6,248 bases of DNA, from the NCBI GenBank assembly GCA_051649365.1, contig JBOFGY010000110.1:1-6248 (forward strand), in the 5' to 3' direction. Positions 1-5,808 of the stretch are shown piece after piece. The position numbers and the translations under genes were made by a program. Every line of letters begins with the position of its first letter. Within the stretch, counting starts at the first letter, position 1. The notes beneath the pieces are model-generated. The model did no database searches and was not told the origin of the DNA. It worked only from the letters and a program-made list of their open reading frames with translations. The stretch is from CAVTAE01 sp051649365 (GTDB taxonomy: Bacteria > Deinococcota > Deinococci > Deinococcales > Trueperaceae).

Positions 1-27
1 TTGGTTTTTCTCCAACGAAGGCGAGTG

Positions 28-72
28 TCAAGACGTTTTGAGTATTTTCTCAAAACCTTGGCTTGGTCTTGA
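28..72. repeat. Nested inverted repeat / two-level hairpin
   Basis: An inner perfect 8-bp stem pairs GTTTTGAG (35-42) with CTCAAAAC (49-56) across a 6-nt loop. An outer perfect 7-bp stem pairs TCAAGAC (28-34), directly adjacent to the inner arm, with GTCTTGA (66-72), leaving a 9-nt bulge on one side only. No T-run follows, so an intrinsic terminator is unlikely. A bulged two-level stem is reminiscent of folded single-strand recombination sites or a structured RNA, but the integron attC core motifs are not evident. Confidence 0.5.
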
Positions 73-389
73 GACGTTCTCCTTCTGCTCTGTCTTGTAT
101 TTCTGTTTTCAAAGACGCACCTTTGATGTTTTCGCAGCACCACGAGCGACCCAAATCAAGCGTAGGGCTCCCAACAAGCCCGGAGCGTTGCTGCCTCTGC
201 CCTACGTTAACAGCTCCCACTTGTAACGGGCGTAGCGTCTCGAGGACTGAGTTAAAACAAACCGAACCACTGATTTGCAAACGACAAGCTGGTAAGACAT
301 GCTCGAGTTAATTATGCTGATGCGAGTTTAATAACTTATTGTTCTACCCAAATTTTCCCAAAGGTAAACTAACGCCATGTTCCTCTTTA

Positions 390-426
390 TTGGGTAAAAG
401 TAAAAATATGGACAAAATGTTTCATA
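390..426 (+). repeat. Left arm of a 37-bp inverted repeat pair
   Basis: This sequence recurs as the reverse complement at 683-719. The match is TTGGGTAAAAGTAAAA (16 identical), a 4-base variable stretch with one match, then GGACAAAATGTTTCATA (17 identical), so 34 of 37 bases agree. The two arms bound 256 bp that contain no convincing gene. The match stops abruptly on both sides of each arm, as expected for terminal inverted repeats, but I see no clear target-site duplication outside them. Confidence 0.8.
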
Positions 427-682
427 AGGGTTGAATCTGAAGGTAGCAAAGGCTGAAAGGGCTCTGCATCTTGGAGCTAAAGCAGTCTACAGCGCGTTTG
501 ACAAAGCCTTAAAGAGCCTTTGAGATTATTTGTGATGAAATCCACCGTCCTGATTGATACGCTGCCAGCACATCACTGAACCTTGAATCTGCGCCAACTA
601 AGGTGAGAAATGCCTGCTTCTTGTTGTCGTTTAGAAAGATTAGGTGTGTCCTGCTCCCGTTTTTAGGGGTACTCCCCTTACC
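427..682. mobile_element. Interior of a possible MITE-like or fold-back element (bounded by 390-426 and 683-719)
   Basis: The 256 bp between the long inverted repeats carry no recognisable gene. They contain further self-complementary sequence: CAAAGGCT (447-454) pairs with AGCCTTTG (515-522), and GGCTCT (460-465) with AGAGCC (513-518). A minus-strand frame runs from 793 to 509 through the right arm, but its product is not recognisable. A roughly 330-bp, gene-less unit with long imperfect terminal inverted repeats fits a miniature inverted-repeat element or an internally deleted insertion sequence; the family is unknown to me. Confidence 0.4.
665..678. repeat. Short GC-rich hairpin
   Basis: AGGGG (665-669) pairs perfectly with CCCCT (674-678) across the 4-nt loop TACT. 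It sits just inside the right arm of the 37-bp inverted repeat pair. No T-run follows on either strand, so this is not a standard terminator. Confidence 0.4.
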
Positions 683-719
683 TATGAAACATTTTGTCCT
701 TTGTTTTACTTTTACCCAA
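683..719 (-). repeat. Right arm of a 37-bp inverted repeat pair
   Basis: Reverse complement of the arm at 390-426 with 34 of 37 bases identical. Just inside it lies the short GC-rich hairpin at 665-678, which has no counterpart at the left arm, so the two ends differ internally. Confidence 0.8.
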
Positions 720-966
720 CTCTCAGATGTAGCGGTGCTTTCAGAGGTGTGCTGGATGATAAAGCTGTCATTGGCTTTCGTGGCGTGGTACATGGTTGCT
801 CCCTCTCCCAGGTTTTAGAACATGCCAACTACCCACGTAGCACGTTGTCAGTGTTCTGTCTAACTAAATTACATAATGTTTTGCAATTTAAGACAAGTGA
901 CTATAAGTCATAAATGTAAGCAAAGGTTACAAAAGACAATGATTACTGGGGCAAACACACTAATGG

Positions 967-1530
967 TTACTGCTTCGCATGAAGCTTATCAATCAGGGCT
1001 CGCCGCGAATATACGTTAAATTTTTCAAAAATACTTGAAACATAGTTTTTTATTGTTCCCATATTCAATGCTAAATGTCTTGATATATGGTCGTTCGTAA
1101 ATCCAGAAATTATCAATTCAAGTATTTGCTGTTCACGCTTCGTCAGATGAGGTAGCTCTGTTGAAATTTGAACCACATTACTGGCTAATATTTCAAAGTA
1201 AAACACTATAAGCTTTTTCTGAAAAATGTTTAGGTCAATTACCGTCACGGTGCAAGCATTGTCGCTTGTGTTAAAATTTAAGTTGACCTCACCAAAGGTA
1301 TTTATCTGCTGTTCTATTTTGGCAAGTGTACATGTTGGTATAAGCGTTAAAAATCCATAATTGGGATAGGTGCTTTCATAAGCCTTATTTGTTTCAAGGA
1401 CTCTCTTTGCCTGCCAGTCATAAACTAGCATGGGTGACTTCACTATTCCGACCATTTTTAGAAGAGCATCGTGATACTCATCCCAGATGGGTGACAAGGG
1501 CGCGCTAGATAAACTTCCACCAGGTCTCAT
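967..1530 (-). CDS. LuxR-family transcriptional regulator with a PAS-like N-terminus
   Basis: A 187-residue cytoplasmic DNA-binding regulator. Residues about 128-184 form a LuxR-type (GerE) helix-turn-helix: LTKREQQILELI, then a turn around GFTNDHIS, then a recognition helix region MGTIKNYVSSIFEKF followed by VYSR, all typical positions of the family. Residues about 20-110 are weakly PAS-like (the stretch MLVYDWQAKRVLETN resembles the start of PAS domains); there is no receiver domain, so it is not a classical response regulator, and any ligand is unknown. The start codon overlaps the stop of the monooxygenase gene (ATGA) and has a good Shine-Dalgarno, GGAGGG, about 6 nt upstream, which supports this start and translational coupling. 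It is the last gene of a three-gene operon and is visibly AT-richer than the integrase and vapBC genes. A role as local regulator of the operon or as an output of the upstream EAL protein is inference only. Confidence 0.88.
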   Translation of the reverse strand: MRPGGSLSSAPLSPIWDEYHDALLKMVGIVKSPMLVYDWQAKRVLETNKAYESTYPNYGFLTLIPTCTLAKIEQQINTFGEVNLNFNTSDNACTVTVIDLNIFQKKLIVFYFEILASNVVQISTELPHLTKREQQILELIISGFTNDHISRHLALNMGTIKNYVSSIFEKFNVYSRRALIDKLHAKQ

Positions 1531-2606
1531 CTTTGACCCTCCCCTTGTGTTGAAATCTTGTTAGCAATGTTCTGAGCTTCCAAACCCATCTCACGAATTA
1601 ACCCCGTTGCAACCGAATTAAAACCACAGAGAAAAAGTGTTTCATTGTCTTCTAAATTGAATGATTTCGCAGGCGCGTTAATTTCATACCCTGTTGCAAG
1701 TATACAGCAATCAAAATTCTGCTCTCTACCATTGATAAATTTGAAGCTATATTTGTCAACGCTTTCAATACCAGGTACAACCCTTACATAACCCTTTTTG
1801 ATAAGCTCCAGCGTTCCAGAATCTAAAACTGGAATTTGACCACCTTCGATCTGTGTAAAAACACCACGCTGCGGTTGAAGCAACCCATAAGACTCGAGGT
1901 TACCGTGAAGTAAACGAAACATGCCTCGGGTTAACACATCAGACCACGCTGTAGGAAAGAGTTTTGCTAGCTCAGCAATACGTGCAATAGGAATACCAAA
2001 AACATCACGACTCACAATGTTTACACCGTTACGAACTGACACAGTAACAGATGCACCCCGACGATATAAATCCGCAATAATGTCATGAGCACTATTTCCG
2101 AATCCAACAACCAATACATTTTTCTTAGCAAAGCGTACACTCGTCGTGTAGTGACTCGAATGTAAAATATTTCCCGAAAATTGACCTGCCCAGCCTGGCA
2201 TTATCGGCTTACCGTTTCGACCAGTGCATAAAACAAGGTTTCGCGCAATAACTTCTTGTGTTTGAGTTATTACACGATAAGAGTCTTCGTACGAAATACT
2301 TTTAACTGTTTGGTTAAATTCGGGTTTGATTTCAAAGTGTGAAGCGTAATTGTGAAAGTATTTAAGCATCTGATCCCGTGACGGATATTTTGGATAGTCT
2401 CTGGACATATTCAGATGGGGTAGGTTTGTTCCAGATCTATCAGTGTGAATGTGCATAGCATCATAAAAGGTATGCCAAACGTGAGCAAGTTTTTCATTTT
2501 GTTCAAGCAGAACAAAGTCCTGCTCTTTCTGCCGCAAGCAAGCCGCAACAGCAAGGCCAGCAGGACCCGCACCCACAATGACTGTATTAATTTGCTTTGT
2601 AATCAT
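1527..2606 (-). CDS. Flavin-dependent monooxygenase, YUCCA / FMO-like
   Basis: A 359-residue FAD- and NAD(P)H-dependent oxidoreductase. Visible motifs in order are the FAD-binding Rossmann motif GAGPAG (12-17), the FMO-identifying motif FxGxxxHxxxY (F143...H149...Y153), the NADPH-binding GFGNSA (168-173), and the ATGY motif (304-307). The overall pattern, including stretches like FPTAWSDVL, YGLLQP, and IPVLDSGTL, resembles the plant YUCCA type, which converts indole-3-pyruvate to indole-3-acetate, and related bacterial proteins often annotated as CzcO-like or NAD(P)-binding proteins. Class B flavin monooxygenase is a secure call; the substrate is not. The gene overlaps the upstream EAL gene by 20 nt and the downstream LuxR gene by 4 nt, so the three are probably co-translated. 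The Shine-Dalgarno is weak, consistent with coupling to the upstream gene. Full length, no frameshift or missing core motif. Confidence 0.85.
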   Translation of the reverse strand: MITKQINTVIVGAGPAGLAVAACLRQKEQDFVLLEQNEKLAHVWHTFYDAMHIHTDRSGTNLPHLNMSRDYPKYPSRDQMLKYFHNYASHFEIKPEFNQTVKSISYEDSYRVITQTQEVIARNLVLCTGRNGKPIMPGWAGQFSGNILHSSHYTTSVRFAKKNVLVVGFGNSAHDIIADLYRRGASVTVSVRNGVNIVSRDVFGIPIARIAELAKLFPTAWSDVLTRGMFRLLHGNLESYGLLQPQRGVFTQIEGGQIPVLDSGTLELIKKGYVRVVPGIESVDKYSFKFINGREQNFDCCILATGYEINAPAKSFNLEDNETLFLCGFNSVATGLIREMGLEAQNIANKISTQGEGQR

Positions 2607-3516
2607 TAGCTACACCCGTGTTATCAATCAACTTAGGCATCGTTGCTGATGGATTTCCCCAAAAAGCTCCCTGTCCCACACTACATTTCAAATGCTTCAC
2701 GACTCGTAAGTCATCACCATTGCGGACATCAACCGCTCCCACAGTAAACCCTTGTTCACCTGCTTGTTCAATCAACATAGCCAGCATGATCATGGTTGTT
2801 CCCAAACCCTGCTCTGCGGCTTTGTGCACAAGTGATCGTTCTAGTTTTACACCTGAAATCTGAAGTTTTTGTAAGTCATGATAAGGCACAAAATGACTGC
2901 CGAAATTATCAAGAACAACACGCACACCAATTTCGGTCAACTTTTCAATGACATTAGCGCAAAGCTTAGAATTCAGTCGAACCACAAAGCTATCTACCTC
3001 AAGTGTCAAGCGTGTTGGGTTCAAACCTGTTTCCGATAATGTTTTTTTGACAAAGGCAATAAAATCAGCTTGCAGAAAATGATGCGGAGAAATATCAAAA
3101 GAGATATTTGGCACCGTTGACCGACACACTTCAAAGCACAGATGCTCGAGCACAGCCCGTTCCGTTTGGGATACATCTCCAGATGCCTCTAGATCATTTC
3201 TGAATACGTGTAGTGGTAACCAACCTTGATCAGCTTTCCAGGTCACGACAGCTTCGGCACCAAGGAGTTGATTTGTTTGAAGGTCAAAGAGTGGTTCGTA
3301 ACGAATACGAAGCGCGTCAGCAGGTAGCGAGTACAAAGATAAAAACTTTAACTCTTTAGCTAGAAACTGCTTTTGGCTGCGCGTCGTATCTCCATAGGCA
3401 AACGCAGATTCTCCTTTACCCTTGACAAGTGAAAGTGACTGATGCGCCTTTGCAAAGAGTGTGCTCACATCGTGACCGTCCGACGGAAACATACTGATAC
3501 CGATTAGGTAGACCAC
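2587..3516 (-). pseudogene. 5'-truncated GGDEF-EAL protein with degenerate EAL domain
   Basis: The open frame starts with GTG and gives 309 residues. Residues 2-42 match the very end of a GGDEF domain (IGISMFPSDG, then the final helix ending in VKGKGESAF), and residues about 68-290 form an EAL domain. The GGDEF catalytic half is absent: an in-frame stop lies five codons upstream of the GTG and nothing upstream resembles a cyclase. No Shine-Dalgarno precedes the GTG or the later ATG at 3492, which also argues that the true start is lost. The EAL domain keeps E88, E173, D203, K224 and Q282 but has Asp141 in place of the conserved Asn, Asn204 in place of the second Asp of the DDFG motif, and GAVD where EGVE is expected. 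Phosphodiesterase activity is therefore unlikely even in the intact parent; a c-di-GMP-binding or protein-interaction role is possible. The break lies beside the inverted repeat at about 3522. It may still be translated as a fragment and lead the operon. Confidence 0.75.
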
Positions 3517-3521
3517 AAAAC

Positions 3522-3560
3522 AAACATTTCACAAGCCCACCATCGTGAAATCCCTCACAA
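3522..3560 (+). repeat. Left end inverted repeat of the candidate unit, possible recombinase core site
   Basis: Contains a perfect 7-bp inverted repeat, ATTTCAC (3526-3532) and GTGAAAT (3545-3551), around 12 nt. Tyrosine recombinase core sites have this form, two inverted binding arms around a short crossover, though the spacer here is longer than the usual 6-8 nt. The sequence matches the minus strand of the right end from 6248 inwards (28 of 38 positions, one gap). It lies between the end of higA and the truncated EAL gene. Confidence 0.5.
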
Positions 3561-3619
3561 TCCACCAAGCCCTGTCTAGCTTTTTGGCAGTTCAATCGTG
3601 TAATTTTTGCGCTAGATCT

Positions 3620-3958
3620 TTAGGGGTGACGGACTTCCTCAGCAGAGACACGACGTGTGAATTGACCAAGCATTACGACGCGGTCAGGAAACTTCGCCCT
3701 CACTTCTAACTCACCCCCTAAAGCCTTGATATAACGCCCCAGCGTCCGCACCATAATGTCTTCCTGGCTTTCCAGTTTAGAAATCGCGGATTGACGTATC
3801 TCGAGGATGTCAGCCAACTCCTTTTGAGTAAGCTCTTGGTCTTTCCGTAGTTCTGCAAGTAGGTCATACTCCATGCGGAGAAGCTGTGTTTCCTTGGCAA
3901 TCGTGGCTTTGCGTTCTTTACTAAAGTTCTTAGTGAGGTCACGAAATGGTTTAGCCAT
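3620..3958 (-). CDS. higA: HigA-type antitoxin, XRE-family helix-turn-helix
   Basis: A 112-residue antitoxin and repressor. A Cro/C1-type helix-turn-helix spans about residues 42-63 (LTQKELADILEIRQSAISKLES pattern, split here by its turn at ILEIRQ), followed by LGRYIKALGGELEVRAKFPD, the helix and strand typical of XRE antitoxins paired with Gp49-like toxins. The N-terminal 40 residues are charged and helical. The start is fixed by an excellent Shine-Dalgarno, AGGAGG (3970-3965), 6 nt before the ATG and stronger than that of the toxin gene, which would favour antitoxin excess. It follows higB by 30 bp in the same operon, the toxin-first order characteristic of higBA. It is expected to neutralise HigB by direct binding and to repress the promoter at 4381-4409. 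One CTCGAG hexamer lies at 3800. The gene appears intact. Confidence 0.88.
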   Translation of the reverse strand: MAKPFRDLTKNFSKERKATIAKETQLLRMEYDLLAELRKDQELTQKELADILEIRQSAISKLESQEDIMVRTLGRYIKALGGELEVRAKFPDRVVMLGQFTRRVSAEEVRHP

Positions 3959-3964
3959 GGTTAC

Positions 3965-3970
3965 CCTCCT
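3965..3970 (-). promoter_or_regulatory. Strong ribosome binding site of higA
   Basis: AGGAGG on the minus strand with a 6-nt spacer to the ATG of higA. It lies in the short higB-higA gap and indicates independent, efficient translation of the antitoxin rather than coupling to the toxin stop codon. Confidence 0.8.
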
Positions 3971-3988
3971 TCTGTTTCTTTTCTTGTT

Positions 3989-4348
3989 TCATTTTTGTTC
4001 TTTTTCCTCGAGCATCTCTAAGTGGTTTGCAAAAATCTTTTCTGCCAATGGAATCATTTTGTCGTACCAGCGTTTATCGCCTGTTTTATCCCCACCAACA
4101 AGGAGTAACGCTTCACGCTCGGGATCAAAGGCAAACAGGATACGGTAGGGGTCGCCTTTGTGCTGCACCCGCAGTTCTTTCAAGTTGCTCAGTTTAGACC
4201 CTTTCAAGGTGTCTGCATAAGGGCGACGCAGGTTCGGACCATGTTCAATAAGCAAGCTCACCATTGCCGTGATGCTATCTTGTAGGGCTTCATCTTGCTC
4301 GTCAAACCAGTCAGCAAATTCGTCCGAAGTATTAACCGTATAGGTCAT
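3989..4348 (-). CDS. higB: HigB-type toxin, RelE/ParE superfamily (Gp49-like)
   Basis: A 119-residue predicted mRNA-cleaving toxin acting at the ribosome. It shows the family signature in order: LRRPYADTLKGSK (40-52), ELR (58-60), YRILFAFDP (68-76), GGDKTGDKRWY (85-95) and a C-terminal helix with HLEML (109-113). Basic and aromatic residues expected at the active face (R60, R69, K92, R93) are present and the length is normal for the family, so it looks functional. The start is supported by AGGATGG a few bases upstream. It is the first gene of the higBA operon, 72 bp downstream of the integrase stop, with its own promoter in that gap. One CTCGAG hexamer lies at 4007. ParE-like gyrase poisoning is less likely given the Gp49-like motifs and the XRE partner. 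Confidence 0.88.
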   Translation of the reverse strand: MTYTVNTSDEFADWFDEQDEALQDSITAMVSLLIEHGPNLRRPYADTLKGSKLSNLKELRVQHKGDPYRILFAFDPEREALLLVGGDKTGDKRWYDKMIPLAEKIFANHLEMLEEKEQK

Positions 4349-4365
4349 TAAACCATCCTATCAAA

Positions 4366-4403
4366 ATATCACCTAGCATTAATATATCACCTTTAGGTTA
4401 TAT
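4366..4403 (-). promoter_or_regulatory. Candidate HigA operator sites in the higBA promoter
   Basis: A 20-bp imperfect palindrome, ATATCACCT, TT, AGGTTATAT (4384-4403; 8 of 9 arm bases pair), fills the spacer between -35 and -10. An identical half-site ATATCACCT recurs at 4366-4374, 18 bp away and just downstream of the -10. A related TATCACC lies at 4419-4425, over the integrase stop codon. This arrangement suits cooperative binding of an XRE antitoxin and autorepression. Confidence 0.6.
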
Positions 4404-4409
4404 TATCAA
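4381..4409 (-). promoter_or_regulatory. Predicted sigma70-type promoter of higBA
   Basis: On the minus strand, TTGATA (4409-4404) as -35, a 17-bp spacer, and TATATT (4386-4381) as -10, each differing from consensus at one position. The higB start codon is about 32 bp downstream of the -10. It lies in the 72-bp gap after the integrase stop. Confidence 0.65.
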
Positions 4410-4420
4410 ATGCAATGGTA

Positions 4421-5410
4421 TCACCACCCCCGTAAATCCTCTTTAGCGGCCACATCCGAGAGCTTGGCATAGATTCGAGTAGTCTGAATATTCTCATGGC
4501 GAAGATGCGCGGCCACCCTGCCTAAATCTTTGGTCTGCTCGTAATAACGAGTACCTGCCCCATGCCTGAGTCCATGTACCGCCTTTTCGTCATAAACAAC
4601 CCCAGCTGTATCACAGAGCTTGCGAAACCTTTTGCGAGCGTGTTCACTACTACTCCAGGGCAACACATGCTGTTTACTGCGCTTAAACCGTTTTCTTGTA
4701 TCCGAATAGTTGCGAAGCTCGAGCAAAGCAGACTCGAGCCGCTCCGACATAATCACACTGGCTTTTTTATTGCCCTTACCCACAACGTTTATGGAGGCTC
4801 GAGCCCAATTGATATCCGACCATTCCAACTGACACATCTCACTGATACGAAAGCCTGCATGACCCCCTAACAAGACCATGACACTGAGCACAGGATCAGC
4901 GTGCTCGAGCAATTTGTCAATATCTTCAGTGCTATACGGTTTTCTTTTTTCCCAATCAGGGGTTAGGTCAGGTGCCACCGAAACAGTCTCGAGGGGATTG
5001 GCTTCGGTAGCTTTCGACCAACGCAGAGCTTTGTAGAACATCCTGGCCGCAGAGAGTTTGACGTTGATACTCGAGACACTCAAAGGTTTACCTGTTGTTT
5101 CACTCACTGAGGACTCGAGCTCGCGCACCCACAAGGCTCCAGCATCTCTCGAGGGTCTCAGTAAATTCTCCCCCTGCCAGGCTTCAATAAACTCGTACAC
5201 ACAGCCTTTGTAAATGCGAAGACTTCCCACACTGCCTTTGCCACCTTTACTGCCATGCAAAAAGAGATAAGCCTTCGTGAGTTCCCAGAGTTCATCCTTG
5301 TCTCGAGTGTTCGCAGCCACCATCGCCCTGCGCCTTAAATCCTCTTCGCTGAGGTTCGCCCAACCCTTGGCTTGGTCAATGGCAGTACCTTTGAATCGCT
5401 CGAGTTCCAT
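4421..5410 (-). CDS. Tyrosine recombinase (phage-type integrase)
   Basis: A 329-residue site-specific recombinase. An N-terminal SAM-like core-binding domain spans roughly residues 35-135, followed by the catalytic domain from about 155. The full active-site set is visible: R188 in GFRIS, K212 in GKGNKK, H279 and R282 in HGLRHG, H305 in HLRHENIQTT, and the nucleophile Y314 in RIYAK. Length and residues match intact XerC/D-like and integron/ICE-like integrases; the insertion that marks integron IntI proteins is not apparent. The start is supported by AGGA 7 nt upstream. It is transcribed towards higBA and divergently from vapBC. It contains ten CTCGAG hexamers used in all three reading phases (encoding Leu-Glu, Thr-Arg, Ser-Ser and others), so their density is not explained by an amino-acid motif. 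It presumably mobilises the surrounding unit, acting on the inverted-repeat sites at 3522-3560 and 6209-6248; that link is inference. Confidence 0.9.
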   Translation of the reverse strand: MELERFKGTAIDQAKGWANLSEEDLRRRAMVAANTRDKDELWELTKAYLFLHGSKGGKGSVGSLRIYKGCVYEFIEAWQGENLLRPSRDAGALWVRELESSVSETTGKPLSVSSINVKLSAARMFYKALRWSKATEANPLETVSVAPDLTPDWEKRKPYSTEDIDKLLEHADPVLSVMVLLGGHAGFRISEMCQLEWSDINWARASINVVGKGNKKASVIMSERLESALLELRNYSDTRKRFKRSKQHVLPWSSSEHARKRFRKLCDTAGVVYDEKAVHGLRHGAGTRYYEQTKDLGRVAAHLRHENIQTTRIYAKLSDVAAKEDLRGW

Positions 5411-5426
5411 GAGTCTATCCTAGCAT

Positions 5427-5449
5427 AAAACCTTGAAAAGGTTTTTTTT
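5427..5449 (+). terminator. Rho-independent terminator shape, rightward
   Basis: AAAACCTT (5427-5434), loop GAA, AAGGTTTT (5438-5445), then four more T. The T-run follows the stem on the plus strand, so it would stop rightward transcription before vapBC. On the minus strand it lies in the integrase leader. No plus-strand gene lies immediately upstream, so it would mainly block antisense readthrough of the integrase gene or insulate vapBC. Confidence 0.6.
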
Positions 5450-5456
5450 CAAACTT

Positions 5457-5462
5457 ATTATA
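5457..5462 (-). promoter_or_regulatory. Candidate -10 element of the integrase promoter
   Basis: A perfect TATAAT on the minus strand, 46 bp upstream of the integrase ATG. No good -35 is found at 16-18 bp, so the promoter may be weak or need an activator. Confidence 0.4.
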
Positions 5463-5532
5463 TTTGTATATCATGAGTATAGATTGGCTTATACATTGAT
5501 TGGTTGTATCAGGTTTATGGTAAGATTCAGAT

Positions 5533-5808
5533 ATGGCAGATTCTAAATTTACCAGGCACGATGAGCATTTTACCCTCGAGCTCGGTACCGGAGGTAGGGT
5601 GACCTTACCGGCTGGGCTACGGAAGCGTGTGGGTCTTAAAGAAGGTGACAAGCTGGTTGTTACCTTAAAGGCAGATGGGGAGCTCGAGCTACATTCTGGC
5701 AAAGATGTCGCCAAGCGAGGGCGGGGGATTCTTGCTAGTGTCGTTAAGAAGGCTAAAGGTAGGAAGCTTGTGGATGAACTCCTGAACGAGGAAACCAAGC
5801 GTGCGTAG
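5533..5808 (+). CDS. vapB: VapB-type antitoxin, AbrB/MazE swapped-hairpin family
   Basis: A 91-residue antitoxin and transcriptional repressor. Residues about 12-55 form a SpoVT/AbrB-like swapped-hairpin DNA-binding domain (GGRVTLPAGLRKRVGLKEGDKLVV, of which RVTLPAGLR and GLKEGD are the diagnostic parts). The C-terminal stretch RGILASVVKKAKG...LVDELLNEE is the toxin-wrapping tail typical of VapB. The ATG has only a weak Shine-Dalgarno (GGTAAG, 8 nt away) and no better in-frame start exists. Its last codons overlap vapC by 8 nt, so the two are translated as a coupled pair. It is divergent from the integrase and probably represses its own promoter through the half-sites in the gap. Two CTCGAG hexamers fall within it, both encoding Leu-Glu. 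Confidence 0.87.
   Translation: MADSKFTRHDEHFTLELGTGGRVTLPAGLRKRVGLKEGDKLVVTLKADGELELHSGKDVAKRGRGILASVVKKAKGRKLVDELLNEETKRA

Larger units (their letters stand above)
1..966. other. Non-coding or decayed region with inverted repeats; no convincing gene
   Basis: No frame here has a recognisable domain together with a plausible ribosome binding site. Several frames stay open on both strands between about 50 and 310, and a minus-strand frame runs 793-509, but I recognise no family in their translations. What can be seen is a nested hairpin near the left edge (28-72), a pair of long inverted repeats (390-426 / 683-719), a short GC-rich hairpin (665-678) and two CTCGAG hexamers (239 and 302). The last 200 bases before 966 are AT-rich and contain no hairpin with a T-run that would clearly terminate the leftward operon ending at 967. 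The stretch may be remnants of one or more mobile elements or unrecognised structured RNA. Confidence 0.6.
5411..5532. promoter_or_regulatory. Divergent int-vapBC control region
   Basis: This AT-rich gap separates the integrase start from vapB. It carries related half-sites TGTATA (5465-5470), TATACA (5490-5495) and TGTATC (5505-5510); ATACA (5491-5495) and TGTAT (5505-5509) form an inverted repeat around 9 nt, a plausible VapB operator. The weak GGTAAG ahead of vapB is the only Shine-Dalgarno candidate there. Both gene pairs could be controlled from here, so VapBC might influence integrase expression. No clear consensus promoter for vapBC can be fixed by eye. Confidence 0.45.

Noticed and set aside
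50..311. Overlapping open frames on both strands at the left edge
   Set aside because: Several frames are open at once without family signatures or good start sites, so none can be called a gene.
713..719. RYYYAAC-like sequence (ACCCAAC; similar GTCTAAC near 859), suggestive of an integron attC
   Set aside because: No matching GTTRRRY at a suitable distance and no attC-type fold; the integrase also lacks evident IntI features.
509..793. Minus-strand open frame of 94 residues
   Set aside because: No recognisable domain and no clear ribosome binding site; it runs through the right arm of the inverted repeat, so it is probably incidental.
644..913. Plus-strand frame with a stretch vaguely like lipase class 3 (AVIGFRG)
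   Set aside because: The resemblance is a few residues only, the frame crosses the inverted-repeat arm, and no catalytic motif follows.
3873..4148. Plus-strand open frame of 91 residues opposite higBA
   Set aside because: Antisense to two well-supported genes and rich in low-complexity Phe/Leu/Ser; a shadow frame.
5415..5798. Minus-strand open frame of 127 residues opposite vapB
   Set aside because: It is the reverse of the clear AbrB-family antitoxin and the control region; Ser/Pro/Arg-rich translation without a domain.
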